From NCBI RefSeq assembly GCF_963676685.1, contig NC_092352.1, positions 26,059,117-26,123,116 on the forward strand: a stretch of 64,000 nucleotides of DNA. Direction: 5' to 3'. The notes beneath the pieces were generated by a model. It did no database searches. It worked only from the letters and a program-made list of their open reading frames with translations, and was not told the DNA's origin. This document shows, in pieces, positions 45,441 to 55,547 of the stretch (the first letter of the stretch is position 1; each line of letters starts with the position of its first letter). A program made the position numbers and the translations under genes. This DNA is from Mytilus edulis. Taxonomy: Eukaryota > Mollusca > Bivalvia > Mytilida > Mytilidae.

Positions 45441-46312
45441 TTATCTAGCTAGATAGATATGTTGACTGAAGTTTTTATTAATACGCTCTGTTCAACTTGG
45501 AAGCTAGGTGCGACATGCCGAAATGCAAGTGCGACGCTGTGTTTATAATTGCCGGGTTGGGATACATGAGCGACTCACATAACTGAAATCTACCATAACT
45601 TAGAAAAGCTAAAGAAACTCTGACTCATTCATAAACATGCGTAAGTTTGACCATATTTTCCAAAAAAAAAAAACCAGTGACATATTGATTAAAACAATAG
45701 AATTCCATACTCGTGGCCTAGTCTCATAAATTTGAATATCACGGCATCATTTAAAACAGAAAAAGTTCCTTAGCGTAACAACCGGTTTATCATATTTTTC
45801 AGGATCTTACTCATACCCTGTCCAACAGAATCAAATGGATGGCGAGCTATTACAAAAGTATTTCAGAGAAGACAAAACGTGCCACACGTCTATTGTGCAC
45901 GATTGAAAATATGTTGCTATTAGAAGCCCGTCTGGGTCCTTGTTTTTTTGGTATTTTTAGTGCTCCTTTTTTCGGTGGATGCAATATATTTATAACGAGT
46001 TAAAATTAAAGGATTGTTTGAAAGGTAAGATTATTGGATTTTCAGAGTCAGACCCCTTACCTAATGATGACCTGAATATGCTAAACTTCATCTTGGGTGA
46101 CGACGTATTTGAGTGAGAACTTATTTCATGATGCATTTGGTTCGATCGTAGTCGACTCGTATTGAGATCGTAATGCAATCGGAAAGGATTTGAAGAAGCG
46201 TACAGAGGTCTGTATGTCGTAATAAGGTCTTATTACAGTTTTCCCGATTCGCTACTGTATCAACCGTAGAATGCAGTGGGAGTCATCATTGACAATAATT
46301 GATGCATACACA

Positions 46313-46510
46313 TTGTGTATAATTCGGAGTTTAGTATGACGTCCATTATCACTGTACTATTATGCATTTTTTAGGGGCCAGCTGAAGGACACCTACGGGT
46401 GCGGGAATTCTCGCTACATTGAAGACCCATTGGTTGCCTTCGGCTGTTGTTTGCTCTATGGTCGGGTGGTTGTCGCTTTGACATATTCACCATTTCCTTT
46501 CTCAATTTTA
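46313..46510 (+). repeat. Naiad 5' pseudo-LTR
   Basis: 198 bp from TTGTGTATAATTCGG to TTCTCAATTTTA, identical over its full length to 49690-49887. Penelope-like elements often insert as partial tandems, which leaves such terminal direct repeats. Confidence 0.85.
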
Positions 46511-46854
46511 TTTTTTACAGAGTTTGTCTTTAGTGCCGTGTGGAGACAGTAGAGTGCCTCCCCGTGCTTAAGGTTTATGCTCTTATATTATACTAGATTA
46601 TAGAGTGTGTGTCCGAGCGAGAACTTCTCTATGTTCATTACTTTAGGAATATCTATCAAAAAGTAGTATTTTAATATTCAGCCCCATTCATCTATTTAGT
46701 CAGACGTCAGTCGCTACCTTGATATACCCTTTCTTTTTTTAAATTTGTCGGGTAACTTATGACAATAAGCATTTGACGTCTTGAGCCGAACAGTTTTATC
46801 ATTTTTACACAATTTAATCTACTGTGTGATGGTTCATATTCTGGACGCCAGTCT

Positions 46855-49248
46855 TTGCTCCTTTGTAATAAATCTACATACCAAAAAACAAATATGAAGC
46901 TTAGAAATGGAAAAATATTAAATACTAAACTCGTTCAAAGGGTATCTACACGTCTCAATCTTCAGAATCGCTTATCTAAAAATACTACTATAGCTAACGT
47001 TTTTAACAATACAAATCGTGGTTACCCTTCTATCGATAAGTGTCATGCCAAAAAATGACTTACGTGTCCCCGTCTTTCCACCAACAATACAGTAAGGTCC
47101 ACATTTAATGGTCGCACATTTTCTCTAAATTTTGAAACTGATATTACTTGAAAAACAAACAGTATTATTTATTTACTCACATGAAACAAACCGGGATGCG
47201 GTATTCAGTACGTAGGTGAAACTGGGCGATATTTATCTAAACGCACGCAAGAACACCTGTATCGTTTTAAAAGACCCAATAAATTCAAAAGTATCATTTA
47301 TCAACATCTTAAGAAGCACAGTCATCCTATTAAATATTTAACAGTTCAACCTTTAGAAGTAGTAAATAAGCAGCCTGGTGAATCTCATTCCAAGTTTGTA
47401 CGATCACGAAAAATAAATGAATTAAATTGGATTAAAAAATTACAGACAGTCTACCCTCTCGGTCGCGACCGAGAGTTAAAATCATTCCTCAGTAAAGGAC
47501 CTAAATATCGTCCCCCGTCAACTATTAACTGGAATGAGTGTCGTAATATCATCAACGACTCACTTCGCGCCTACTGTTTGAAATGGGTAAAACGGGAAAA
47601 AGCTGACAAAACATCTTTGGACTCTTTTATTAATTCAGTAATGAAGATAGTTGATATTCGAATACAACATTTTAAAGAACATTTTACCCTCAACAAAAAC
47701 TATAAAAACCCTATTTCGCGTATCAAAAATAAACTAACAGAACTAGCCAAGGAATTTGTTTTTGTCCCGGCTGATAAAGCTGCTAATAATATCATTATTG
47801 TTTGACGTAAATTTTATATAGAGGTTCTGCAAAAGGAAATCACGAATTCACCAACATTCCAACTGACTTCATTTTCAGAAAACGACATCTGTAACAAACA
47901 TAAACTTTTAGCTACTTCTTTACAAGCAGAACCAAACACAATGAAAGTCCCAACTATGTACTGGCTTCCGAAGCTGCACAAAAAACCTTACAAATATAGA
48001 TTTATTTCATCTTCCAGCCATTGTTCTACTACTAAATTGTCTGTTTTACTTACTAGTACACTTGGTACAATAAAAAACCTGATAATAAATTGTTCAAATA
48101 AGGCCTTTGAAAATAGTGGAATTAATTACTTTTGGAGTGTCAAAAACTCGTTGGAAGTACTTGATAAATTGCATGCATATATTGGTGATTTTGAATCTGT
48201 TCAAAGTTTTGATTTTTCTACCCTATATACCACTTTGCCTCATATTCTTATTAAGAAAAAATTCACATCCCTAATTAACTGGGCATTTAAAAAGTCGGAA
48301 TGCGAGTACATATGTTCAAACTCTTTTAGATCATTTTTTAGTAGCAATAAACAAAAGAACTATGTCAATTGGACATGCTTTGATACTATTTATGCACTTG
48401 AATTTTTACTTGATAACATTTTTGTTCGCTTTGGAGATTCCGTATATCGTCAAGTTATTGGAATTCCAATGGGGACTAACTGTGCACCACTTATTGCGGA
48501 CCTGTTTTTGTATTGTTATGAGTTACAATTTATGACTAAAATTAGCAAAGACCCATCAAAACAACATTTGATACAAAAATTTAACAATACTTTTAGATAT
48601 TTGGATGATATATTGGCTCTAAATAATGACGACTTCAGTATGTATACTAAAGAAATTTATCCTGTAGAACTTACTTTAAATAAAGCTAATGATAACAATG
48701 ACCACTGCCCTTTCCTCGATCTTGATATCTATATCATAAACGGGAAGCTTAATACAAAAATTTATGATAAAAGAGATGATTTTTCATTTCCTATTGTTAA
48801 TTATCCATTTTTAGATGGTGACGTTCCCTTGTCACCATCTTATGGTGTTTATATATCTCAACTTGTACGATTCGCTCGTGTATGTAACAATGTATTAGAT
48901 TTTAGCGAGAGAAATTTATGTATTACTGAAAAATTATTACACCAGGGTTTTCGATATCACAAACTGGTCAAAACATTTACTAAATTTTATCACCGGTATA
49001 AGGAAATAATTCGTAAATATAACTCAACATGCAGACATCTTATACGTTCAGGTATTTCACATCCAAAATTTTATGGAAATATTCTTTATAAAGCACAAAA
49101 ATGTCAGTATTCTCCTCAGAAACTAACAAAACCTTTAAATAGACTTATTAAAAGGGGATATAGTTACGATACTGTTGTCAGGTCATTAAAGATTGCATAT
49201 TTTGGCTTTAACATTGATTCACTGATAGGGTCTTTGCATCGGAACTAA
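46855..49248 (+). CDS. Naiad GIY-YIG endonuclease-reverse transcriptase with four in-frame UGA codons
   Basis: A single frame of 798 codons ending in TAA. The only internal stops are four TGA codons at residues 68, 99, 110 and 317 (47056, 47149, 47182, 47803). Each falls where related Penelope-like proteins have cysteine: before .TCPRL, after TDIT, after IIYLLT, and after NNIIIV. Domains: basic N-terminus; zinc-finger-like CCHH region around 64-115; GIY-YIG endonuclease with GIQYVGETGR (116-125); linker; RT with YWLPKLHKKP, motif A FDFSTLY (D453), motif B GIPMGTNCAP (536-545), motif C YLDD (582-585); then a thumb. Clam and spider Naiads are reported to encode multi-selenocysteine proteins; the simplest reading is UGA = Sec. 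Translation may instead start at the methionine at 46894. Without recoding, the product would stop after 67 residues. Confidence 0.85.
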
Positions 49249-49311
49249 ACACATTTACTTCTAAAAAAACAGTTTTTGGCATGACACGGGTTATGTTCTT
49301 CTCATATATTT

Positions 49312-49365
49312 TATGATAGTATGATACTAAACCCCTAACGGGAGGGATTGTACCTGATATTCATA
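49312..49365 (+). promoter_or_regulatory. candidate SECIS element in Naiad 3' UTR
   Basis: Starting 63 bases after the TAA, a SECIS-like order is visible. Lower stem: TATGA (49312) with TCATA (49361). Then the 5' quartet ATGA (49321-49324), 12 bases, AA in the apical loop (49337-49338) and the 3' quartet TGAT (49355-49358). The upper stem pairs TAC.AA.CCC with GGG.TT.GTA, with mismatches and two extra C before TGAT. Spacing from ATGA to AA fits the eukaryotic SECIS rule, but the upper stem is imperfect, so this is a candidate found by eye. Confidence 0.45.
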
Positions 49366-49689
49366 TGATGAAGACATAATCTTTCAATCAGTTTAATTGA
49401 GGTCTGGAGCTGGCATGTCAGTTAACTGCCAGTAGTCTGTAGTTATTTATGTATTATTGTCATTTTATTTATTTTCTTTTGTTACATCTTTTGACATCAG
49501 ACTCGGACTTCTCTTGAACTGAATTTTAATGTGCGTATTGTTATTCTTTTACTTTTCTACATTGGCTAGAGGTATAGGGGGAGGGTTGAGATCTCATAAA
49601 CATGTTTAACCCCGCCGCAATTTTGCGCCTGTCCCAAGTCAGGAGCCTCTGGCCTTTGTTAGTCTTGTATGATTTTAAATTTTAGTTTC

Positions 49690-49887
49690 TTGTGTATAAT
49701 TCGGAGTTTAGTATGACGTCCATTATCACTGTACTATTATGCATTTTTTAGGGGCCAGCTGAAGGACACCTACGGGTGCGGGAATTCTCGCTACATTGAA
49801 GACCCATTGGTTGCCTTCGGCTGTTGTTTGCTCTATGGTCGGGTGGTTGTCGCTTTGACATATTCACCATTTCCTTTCTCAATTTTA
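49690..49887 (+). repeat. Naiad 3' pseudo-LTR
   Basis: Identical to 46313-46510. It contains AGGGGCCAGCTGAAGGACAC, which also marks the old truncated copy at 33075-33095. It abuts a dispersed repeat at 49888. Confidence 0.85.
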
Positions 49888-50085
49888 CATAAATTAGGCC
49901 GTTAGTTTTCTCGATTGATTTGTTTTACATTTGTCATTTCGGGGCCTTTTATATCTGACTATGCGGTATTGGCTTTTCTCATTTTTGAAGGCCATATGGT
50001 GGCCTTAAGTTGTTAATTTCTTTGTCAATTGGTCTCTTGTGTAGTTACCTCATTGGCAATCATACCAAATCTATGTTCTTATATA
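49888..50085 (+). repeat. dispersed repeat abutting the Naiad end
   Basis: It begins 'cataaattaggccgttagtt' and ends 'caatcataccaaatctatgtt'. It is the same family as 39465-39660. The junction with the Naiad 3' end is immediate, so either the Naiad landed at the edge of the repeat or carried it along. Confidence 0.6.
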
Positions 50086-50362
50086 TTGTACATGATAGTC
50101 AAACATTAACAGACGTTAACGTATTTGCAAAATCAAATTCAGGGCATAGCCACATAATGTATTGCCTTATTACCACTCACAAGTGATAATTAATATCAAG
50201 CCATAGCAGTACTGAGAGAGAGGTCTGGTCAGAACCTCAAAATCACGAACGCATATTTTCAAAATCTAATTGTTTTGCCTGCGACGAGGTCAAACGAGGT
50301 AACTATCAAGAAACGTGATCATAAATAAAGAATTGAAGTGTTCAAGCTGAATCAAGTATATA

Positions 50363-51120
50363 TCTATAATACTAAAATAACGAGGTCCAATTTGTCAGCC
50401 GTCATGGGGTAAACACGACAAATCAAAGAATTTAATTTTATATATAGCTAACACAGGACAATGGTGTTGATTAAAAATTACACCACTCGAGACCCTTTTG
50501 TTTTCCACATAACTAATATTGCCAATAATTAACAAGTTCCGGGTCGAATCCGATACCGATACCAATAGTATATTCACATGTTACCTATACATTATCTGTG
50601 CGTTCCGCATCTGACAGGCGCACCACCAAACGGTGTATTTAGGATTTTGCTATATACATGGGTCACAATCACAGGGTTGACACTAAATTCAATCATTGTC
50701 ACATTTTTCCCTATTGTAGTATTTAAATTAAAGTATGACTTCCTAAGATGACAACACGAATACTAAAAATCTGGACTTAAAATAATGCGTATAGATACAG
50801 TTTTCAATTTGTTTGCCGGCATGACGTAAAACATCGAATCAAAGAATTCAACTTTATTTATAAATAATACAGGACAATGCTGTTGATTAAAAAATATTCC
50901 ATTCCAGGCCCTTTTGTTTTCCAAATAATTAATATTACCAATAATTGATAAGTTCCAGGTCGATAACTTCAAACAGAAAGATTTTGAAAGAAGAGAAAAC
51001 TGTACATCTTATAATCGGCATGACTTTATCAGATGACAATACCAATACTAAAATAAGGCTTACGCATATTTATATACTTTAATTCAGTCACAGACCCGCG
51101 ATATCACGCGTGTGTTCTAG
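50363..51120 (+). mobile_element. non-autonomous Helitron
   Basis: The 5' end is A|TCTATAATACTAAAATAAC and the 3' end is GTTCTAG|T, giving the TC...CTAG termini and insertion between A and T that define Helitrons. Six bases before CTAG lies a hairpin: ACCCGCG, loop ATATCA, CGCGTGT (7-bp stem, one mismatch). Inside are two diverged direct copies of about 200 bp (50375-50575 and 50790-50975), sharing 'gccg.catg..gtaaa', 'aatcaaagaatt' and 'cccttttgttttcca'. No Rep/helicase coding capacity. Confidence 0.7.
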
Positions 51121-51985
51121 TATATTATATTTTACTGACTTCATGGAGGTTTCAATAAGTAGTTACGTAAATCTTAAGTTTACGCCGTTCTTCAGAAAGG
51201 GACACATAATGCTTTCCTTTAAGTAAATAGTTTGGTGTAAATGCTTCAAAAAGGTTTTCTTATATTACAAAATATAGGAAATAAGAAGGAAAGGTATAGT
51301 AAAGCTCCCCAAAAACACTATATATGTCTTACTCTGCCTACTTACACTCACGGTAGAGCCCTACTTCAGGATTTTTTTCTCAATCCACATCACAGCATAT
51401 TAGATTTCTACAATAGTCCACCGAAATAGCATAAAATTTTAACAAATGAGAGTACACACAAGGTGAAAGGTGCATGTGCAGCTTCCCTAAACAGGAGTAA
51501 TACCATCATTGATGTTTCCCTATTTTTGTTTGTTAAATCGGCACTTTTCCAAAAAATGTGCAGAATTTATCTGTGTTTCAAATAAAAAAATTTGGCATGA
51601 GTAAAGTTTTATCCTGTCTAGTATAACACACAAAATTTCACGTAATGTTTCATTGTATATAAATTAATGGAAGTTATAACCAATCAATTTTCGTCCCTTG
51701 TTTTCCTGTTAACAACCTTTTATATTAACCATGTTACCTCAAGTACTGACCGTGCAAGTACTGTATAGCCAGTCAAGGTCGTTAAAAACTTCCATTTGTA
51801 CCTCAAGGTTTGAAAATATTTAATAGAATCACCAAATAGAAAAATGAATGTTGCTTTGAAACATCAAAGATAAATGTTTATGACTCAGAACTTTTTACTG
51901 CAATAAATTATAGGATTTTTAATTCAAACTCAAGGTATTATTATTTTTCGACTCCTTTTGTATAACACCGGATGTGACGTACTAT
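51121..51985. other. no recognisable gene
   Basis: AT-rich. The open frame at 51241-51429 has no recognisable domain. Nothing else stands out. Confidence 0.35.
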
Positions 51986-51989
51986 GATT

Positions 51990-52290
51990 AGATATAGGAA
52001 GATGTGGTATGAGTGCCAATGAGACAACTCTCCATCCAAATAACAATTTTTGAAAGTAAACCATTTTAGGTTAATGTACGGCCTTCAACACGGAGCCTTG
52101 GCTCACACCGAACAACAAGCTATAAAGCGCCCCAAAATTACTAGTGTAAAACCATTCAAACGGGAAAACCAACGGTCTAATTTATTTAAAAAACGAGAAA
52201 CGAGAAACACGTATAAATTACATTTAACAAACGACAACTACTGTACATTAGATTCCTGACTTAGGACAGGTGCAAACATTAGTTTTACGG
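51990..52290 (-). repeat. dispersed repeat copy
   Basis: It reads 'gatgtggtatgagtgccaatg', 'acacggagccttggctcac', 'gtaaaaccattcaaacggg', 'aaacgagaaacacg' and 'acgacaactactgtacat'. It is the same family and orientation as 16470-17060. Confidence 0.65.
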
Positions 52291-52299
52291 TCAACACCA

Positions 52300-53095
52300 C
52301 GAATTGGTTGCCTGATTCGATGTGTCGGCGTCTCAACTCACCGGAAACATGTTTTCTCGGTCTTAGATCTTTATATACCAATAAAGTTATGTGATCTTTA
52401 TTTTATCAATTGTGGCATTTTAACTGAGTGCGAATTCGCATGGCGGATGATGGATTCATAGCAGGAGGCGTTTAACATGTTGCCACGCGGTCTCGCTTCT
52501 TTTGCAGTTAGTCCATGCTATACCCTCAGGTTTTTGTTTGTTCCTTCTAATTCGACTTACGACCTAGAACATCAGAATACTACTTTCGCCTTAATTTAAT
52601 CTATAAAAGTTTTGTGTGTATTCAAGGTGTATTGGCTTTATCAAAACATGTTTTACCGAACTCTACAAGTTATGATAAGTACACGCCATGATAGGATGCA
52701 ATAAGCCAAACATCCTGATCGCAAAAAAAAAGTTTGTCTTGGTAAGTTCAACATCGTCTTATAGATTTTAGTTCAATTTTCACATTTTGTATCCAAAATG
52801 TTGATTAATTCTGACGGTTTCCAGCGTTTAATAAACTGTTTTTGCGATAAATTCATAAAGGCATAGTTTTTTTTCTGTAAATTATTTATTTTTGACATAA
52901 AGACAGAATACATCAAACTTACACATGTACAGGTTTAACTGTGGTATTTTAACACAGTTCCTTTACAAGTCTAAAAGATTACACCAACTCTAAAAACTTA
53001 CCGAAAGAAACAAATAATATAACAATAAGTCCCCTAAGACAGATTGTAATTGCAACCATTTTTTGTGTGTGTGTAGGCGATAAGTAAAATAGTAT
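52300..53095. other. no recognisable gene
   Basis: The DNA is less AT-rich near 52300-52560 but no domain, splice context or repeat family was recognised. Confidence 0.3.
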
Positions 53096-53099
53096 TATT

Positions 53100-53226
53100 A
53101 ACTGACTGTTTCCGTATTGTCCCTGTTGTAGATTTAAGGTTAGCTGTATTGGACACGAGTCTCGAAGAGTCTAGGGCCACACCTGATCGATAATCAATAA
53201 CAGGGACAATACAGAAACAGCCAGTT
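53100..53226. mobile_element. short hairpin MITE
   Basis: The inverted arms AACTGACTGTTTCCGTATTG (with TCCCTGTT following) and its complement at 53198-53226 pair over about 28 bp with two mismatches. The loop holds a second small inverted pair (gacacgagtctcgaagagtc). Confidence 0.65.
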
Positions 53227-53229
53227 CGT

Positions 53230-54180
53230 AACACTTATATTAAATGATTTTAATCCTTTTAATAAAAATAAACTAAGAAATCTACCGTGAATAAGATACA
53301 GAATTTCACATCTGAACATTTCACATTTGTCAACATTGTCAGATATAATTTCCGATTTCTCATCCAAGTACTTAATATTATGCTATTACAATTCATTTCA
53401 TCTAGCTATAGTTGGGAAGAATAAATCAGACGGTTTAACTATTTTTACTCTTGGATCGTCTGCGTTCTGATGATTTTAATCCCCGGCTGTCCGAATAGCA
53501 TTATTAACTCTTGATTTATATCGACAGGGCAATATTATCGGTATTTCACATGCAGATTTATCCGTGTATAAGGGCTTAATTGCTCATATTACTCAACAAT
53601 AATCGTATATTGTTCTATTCTTATAAAAATAGTAAAAATATACAGTAATACCTTTCATAGAAGGTTTTTTCCTGAATTTTTATATAAGATTTTTTAATTC
53701 AACCTTATTTGTTAAACTGCCTTATATTGGTCGATATTTCCCCCGCTACCAAAAATAACATCCACTGCGTCTATCTTTTTTAAACTAAATCTGCATTTGA
53801 AAAGGTAGGTTTTGAAATGCAATCCAAATATTTTTACTGTATGCTCATTCCGAAAGATATGCAATAAGCTTTCTTTGGTTACTTTTCCCTTGTATGACAG
53901 TCGCATACAATTCCATTACATTGACAACGATGTGGGAATAAGGTGGGGGAAATTAATAATTTCAAAATTAAACTCGTGTGTCATAGATTCTGGTACTGAG
54001 ATGACTATGTATATCAAGCTTTTAATATAAGTCTAAAAATGAGGCGGAGGAAGCCGTTTCTCGGTTGTTTCTTTAATTTCTACTTCTGGAGGATATATTA
54101 ATGGAAGCCAATCAGAAAAGTTTGGATTGTTAATGGAAAGAACATTATCAATATATACATGTAACATTAAAACCAAATCA
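53230..54180. other. no recognisable gene
   Basis: AT-rich sequence downstream of NCX copy 2. Short open frames at 53712-53906 (minus) and 53812-54030 (plus) overlap each other and show no motif. From about 54165 similarity to the 3' UTR of NCX copy 1 (25785-25845) begins. Confidence 0.35.
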
Positions 54181-54252
54181 ACGACTAAATATATAATAAC
54201 AATATCACATTCTACAACAATTTGATATACTAGTCAGTAGTTGAAATAAAGT

Positions 54253-54492
54253 TTATATTCCCGAAATATATTCATAACTTTGTAATGATGACAACAGAAC
54301 ATACAAGAACCATAGGCAGATGAGAAATAGTCCACATGCCATCGTTGGACCTGTTGGACCACCAAGTTCCGCATTTCCAAATATACCAGTTAAACGTCGC
54401 ACAATTAAAAGCCCTAATGTTATTACTGCACAAATTAAATATATTATTACACTGAATACCAAACTACCAGATTGTACTTCAAAGTTTTTGCC
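54253..54492 (-). CDS. NCX copy 2, last coding exon
   Basis: 79 residues plus TAA, same length as copy 1 exon 10. Six substitutions are seen (A to S, S to L, V to I, F to L, K to T, F to L), all mild except K to T, which suggests protein-level constraint. The 3' UTR (54180-54252) is still alignable with copy 1. Confidence 0.88.
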   Translation of the reverse strand, partial: GKNFEVQSGSLVFSVIIYLICAVITLGLLIVRRLTGIFGNAELGGPTGPTMACGLFLICLWFLYVLLSSLQSYEYISGI

Positions 54493-55472
54493 CTGAAAAG
54501 AAAAAGATGTCCATAATATAAATCGTGACGAAGGTATGTCATACATATATATATATATGTTGCTTCAAGTAAAACTTACGCGCGTCTGGCGAATTAAAAA
54601 TTATAAACCTTGTACCTTTGATAACTATTTACTAGTATATGAACATTTTGTTTCTTTAGTGGAGTTATATGGATATTCATTCACTAACTTTGGTAAATCT
54701 AAAGCATTCGATTCTGTTTAATGCAAAAATAATTATGCACTTTTATGTTGTGTCATGCGTACTATTGTTTGTCTGTTGTCTTTTTCATTTTAAGCCATGG
54801 CGTTGTCAGTTTATTTTCGATTTATGAGTTTGACTGTCCCTCTGGTATCTTTTGTCCCTCTTTTAAACATATTACATTTGTCATTTTTTTTTTTGAATTC
54901 AATAGTTTCACTCAGAAAAGTATGACAATATATGAATACCTGTGCAGCCCAATAAATTGCAGCAATCGTCCAAGAAACACCAAGACCCATAAAAACATTG
55001 ACTGCAATACTTCCAATCACCTTTCCTACTGCATTGTCAGCCGATCTTTCTAATGTTGCAGCTGCTCTACTTGCAAAAATATCAGGTAAGTTAGTTCCTA
55101 AAGCAACGAACGTGATAGCTGTGACTTCCGGTTTCAAACCAATTAGGCAACCAAATATGTTAGCTAAATCTCCTATTATCACAGTTATTACTCCAATAGC
55201 TATTAAAGCGCAAATAAAGCATAGATATCCTCCTAGAATACTTGCTGGTGGAACTAAAGAGAAGATAACCTGAAAAATAGTTCGAGTATCATGAAAACTG
55301 CATAGGTATTTATTTTTGTACTTCTATTTAAAAAAAAAATAAAAAAATTGGAGATTGGAAAAAATATCAATTTGGGGTAAATATGTATTTTCATTACATA
55401 TTGACTTTCGTAATTTATGTGAGTTTAATGTACCTTTCAATAGAAAAGTTAGAATAATAAATCGTTTATACA

Positions 55473-55547
<75 letters not shown>

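Larger units (their letters stand above)
46313..49887 (+). mobile_element. Naiad-type Penelope-like retroelement with pseudo-LTRs
   Basis: Identical 198-bp direct repeats (46313-46510 and 49690-49887) enclose a single long frame with an N-terminal GIY-YIG endonuclease and a C-terminal reverse transcriptase. The permuted order (endonuclease first) together with pseudo-LTRs is the diagnostic layout of the Naiad/Chlamys clade of Penelope-like elements. The whole unit is 3575 bp. Because the terminal repeats show no difference and the frame has no shifts or UAA/UAG, the copy is young. Confidence 0.85.

Noticed and set aside
46855-49248. Reading the Naiad frame as a pseudogene broken by four stop codons
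   Set aside because: All four are UGA, all sit at cysteine columns, and there is no UAA, UAG or frameshift in 798 codons; random decay would not give this.
49379-49420. A second SECIS-like fold starting at ATGAAGAC (49368)
   Set aside because: AGAC/GTCT and TCAAT/ATTGA can pair, but the AA is only six bases from ATGA and the 3' quartet (GA directly after the stem) is missing; the fold at 49312-49365 fits better.
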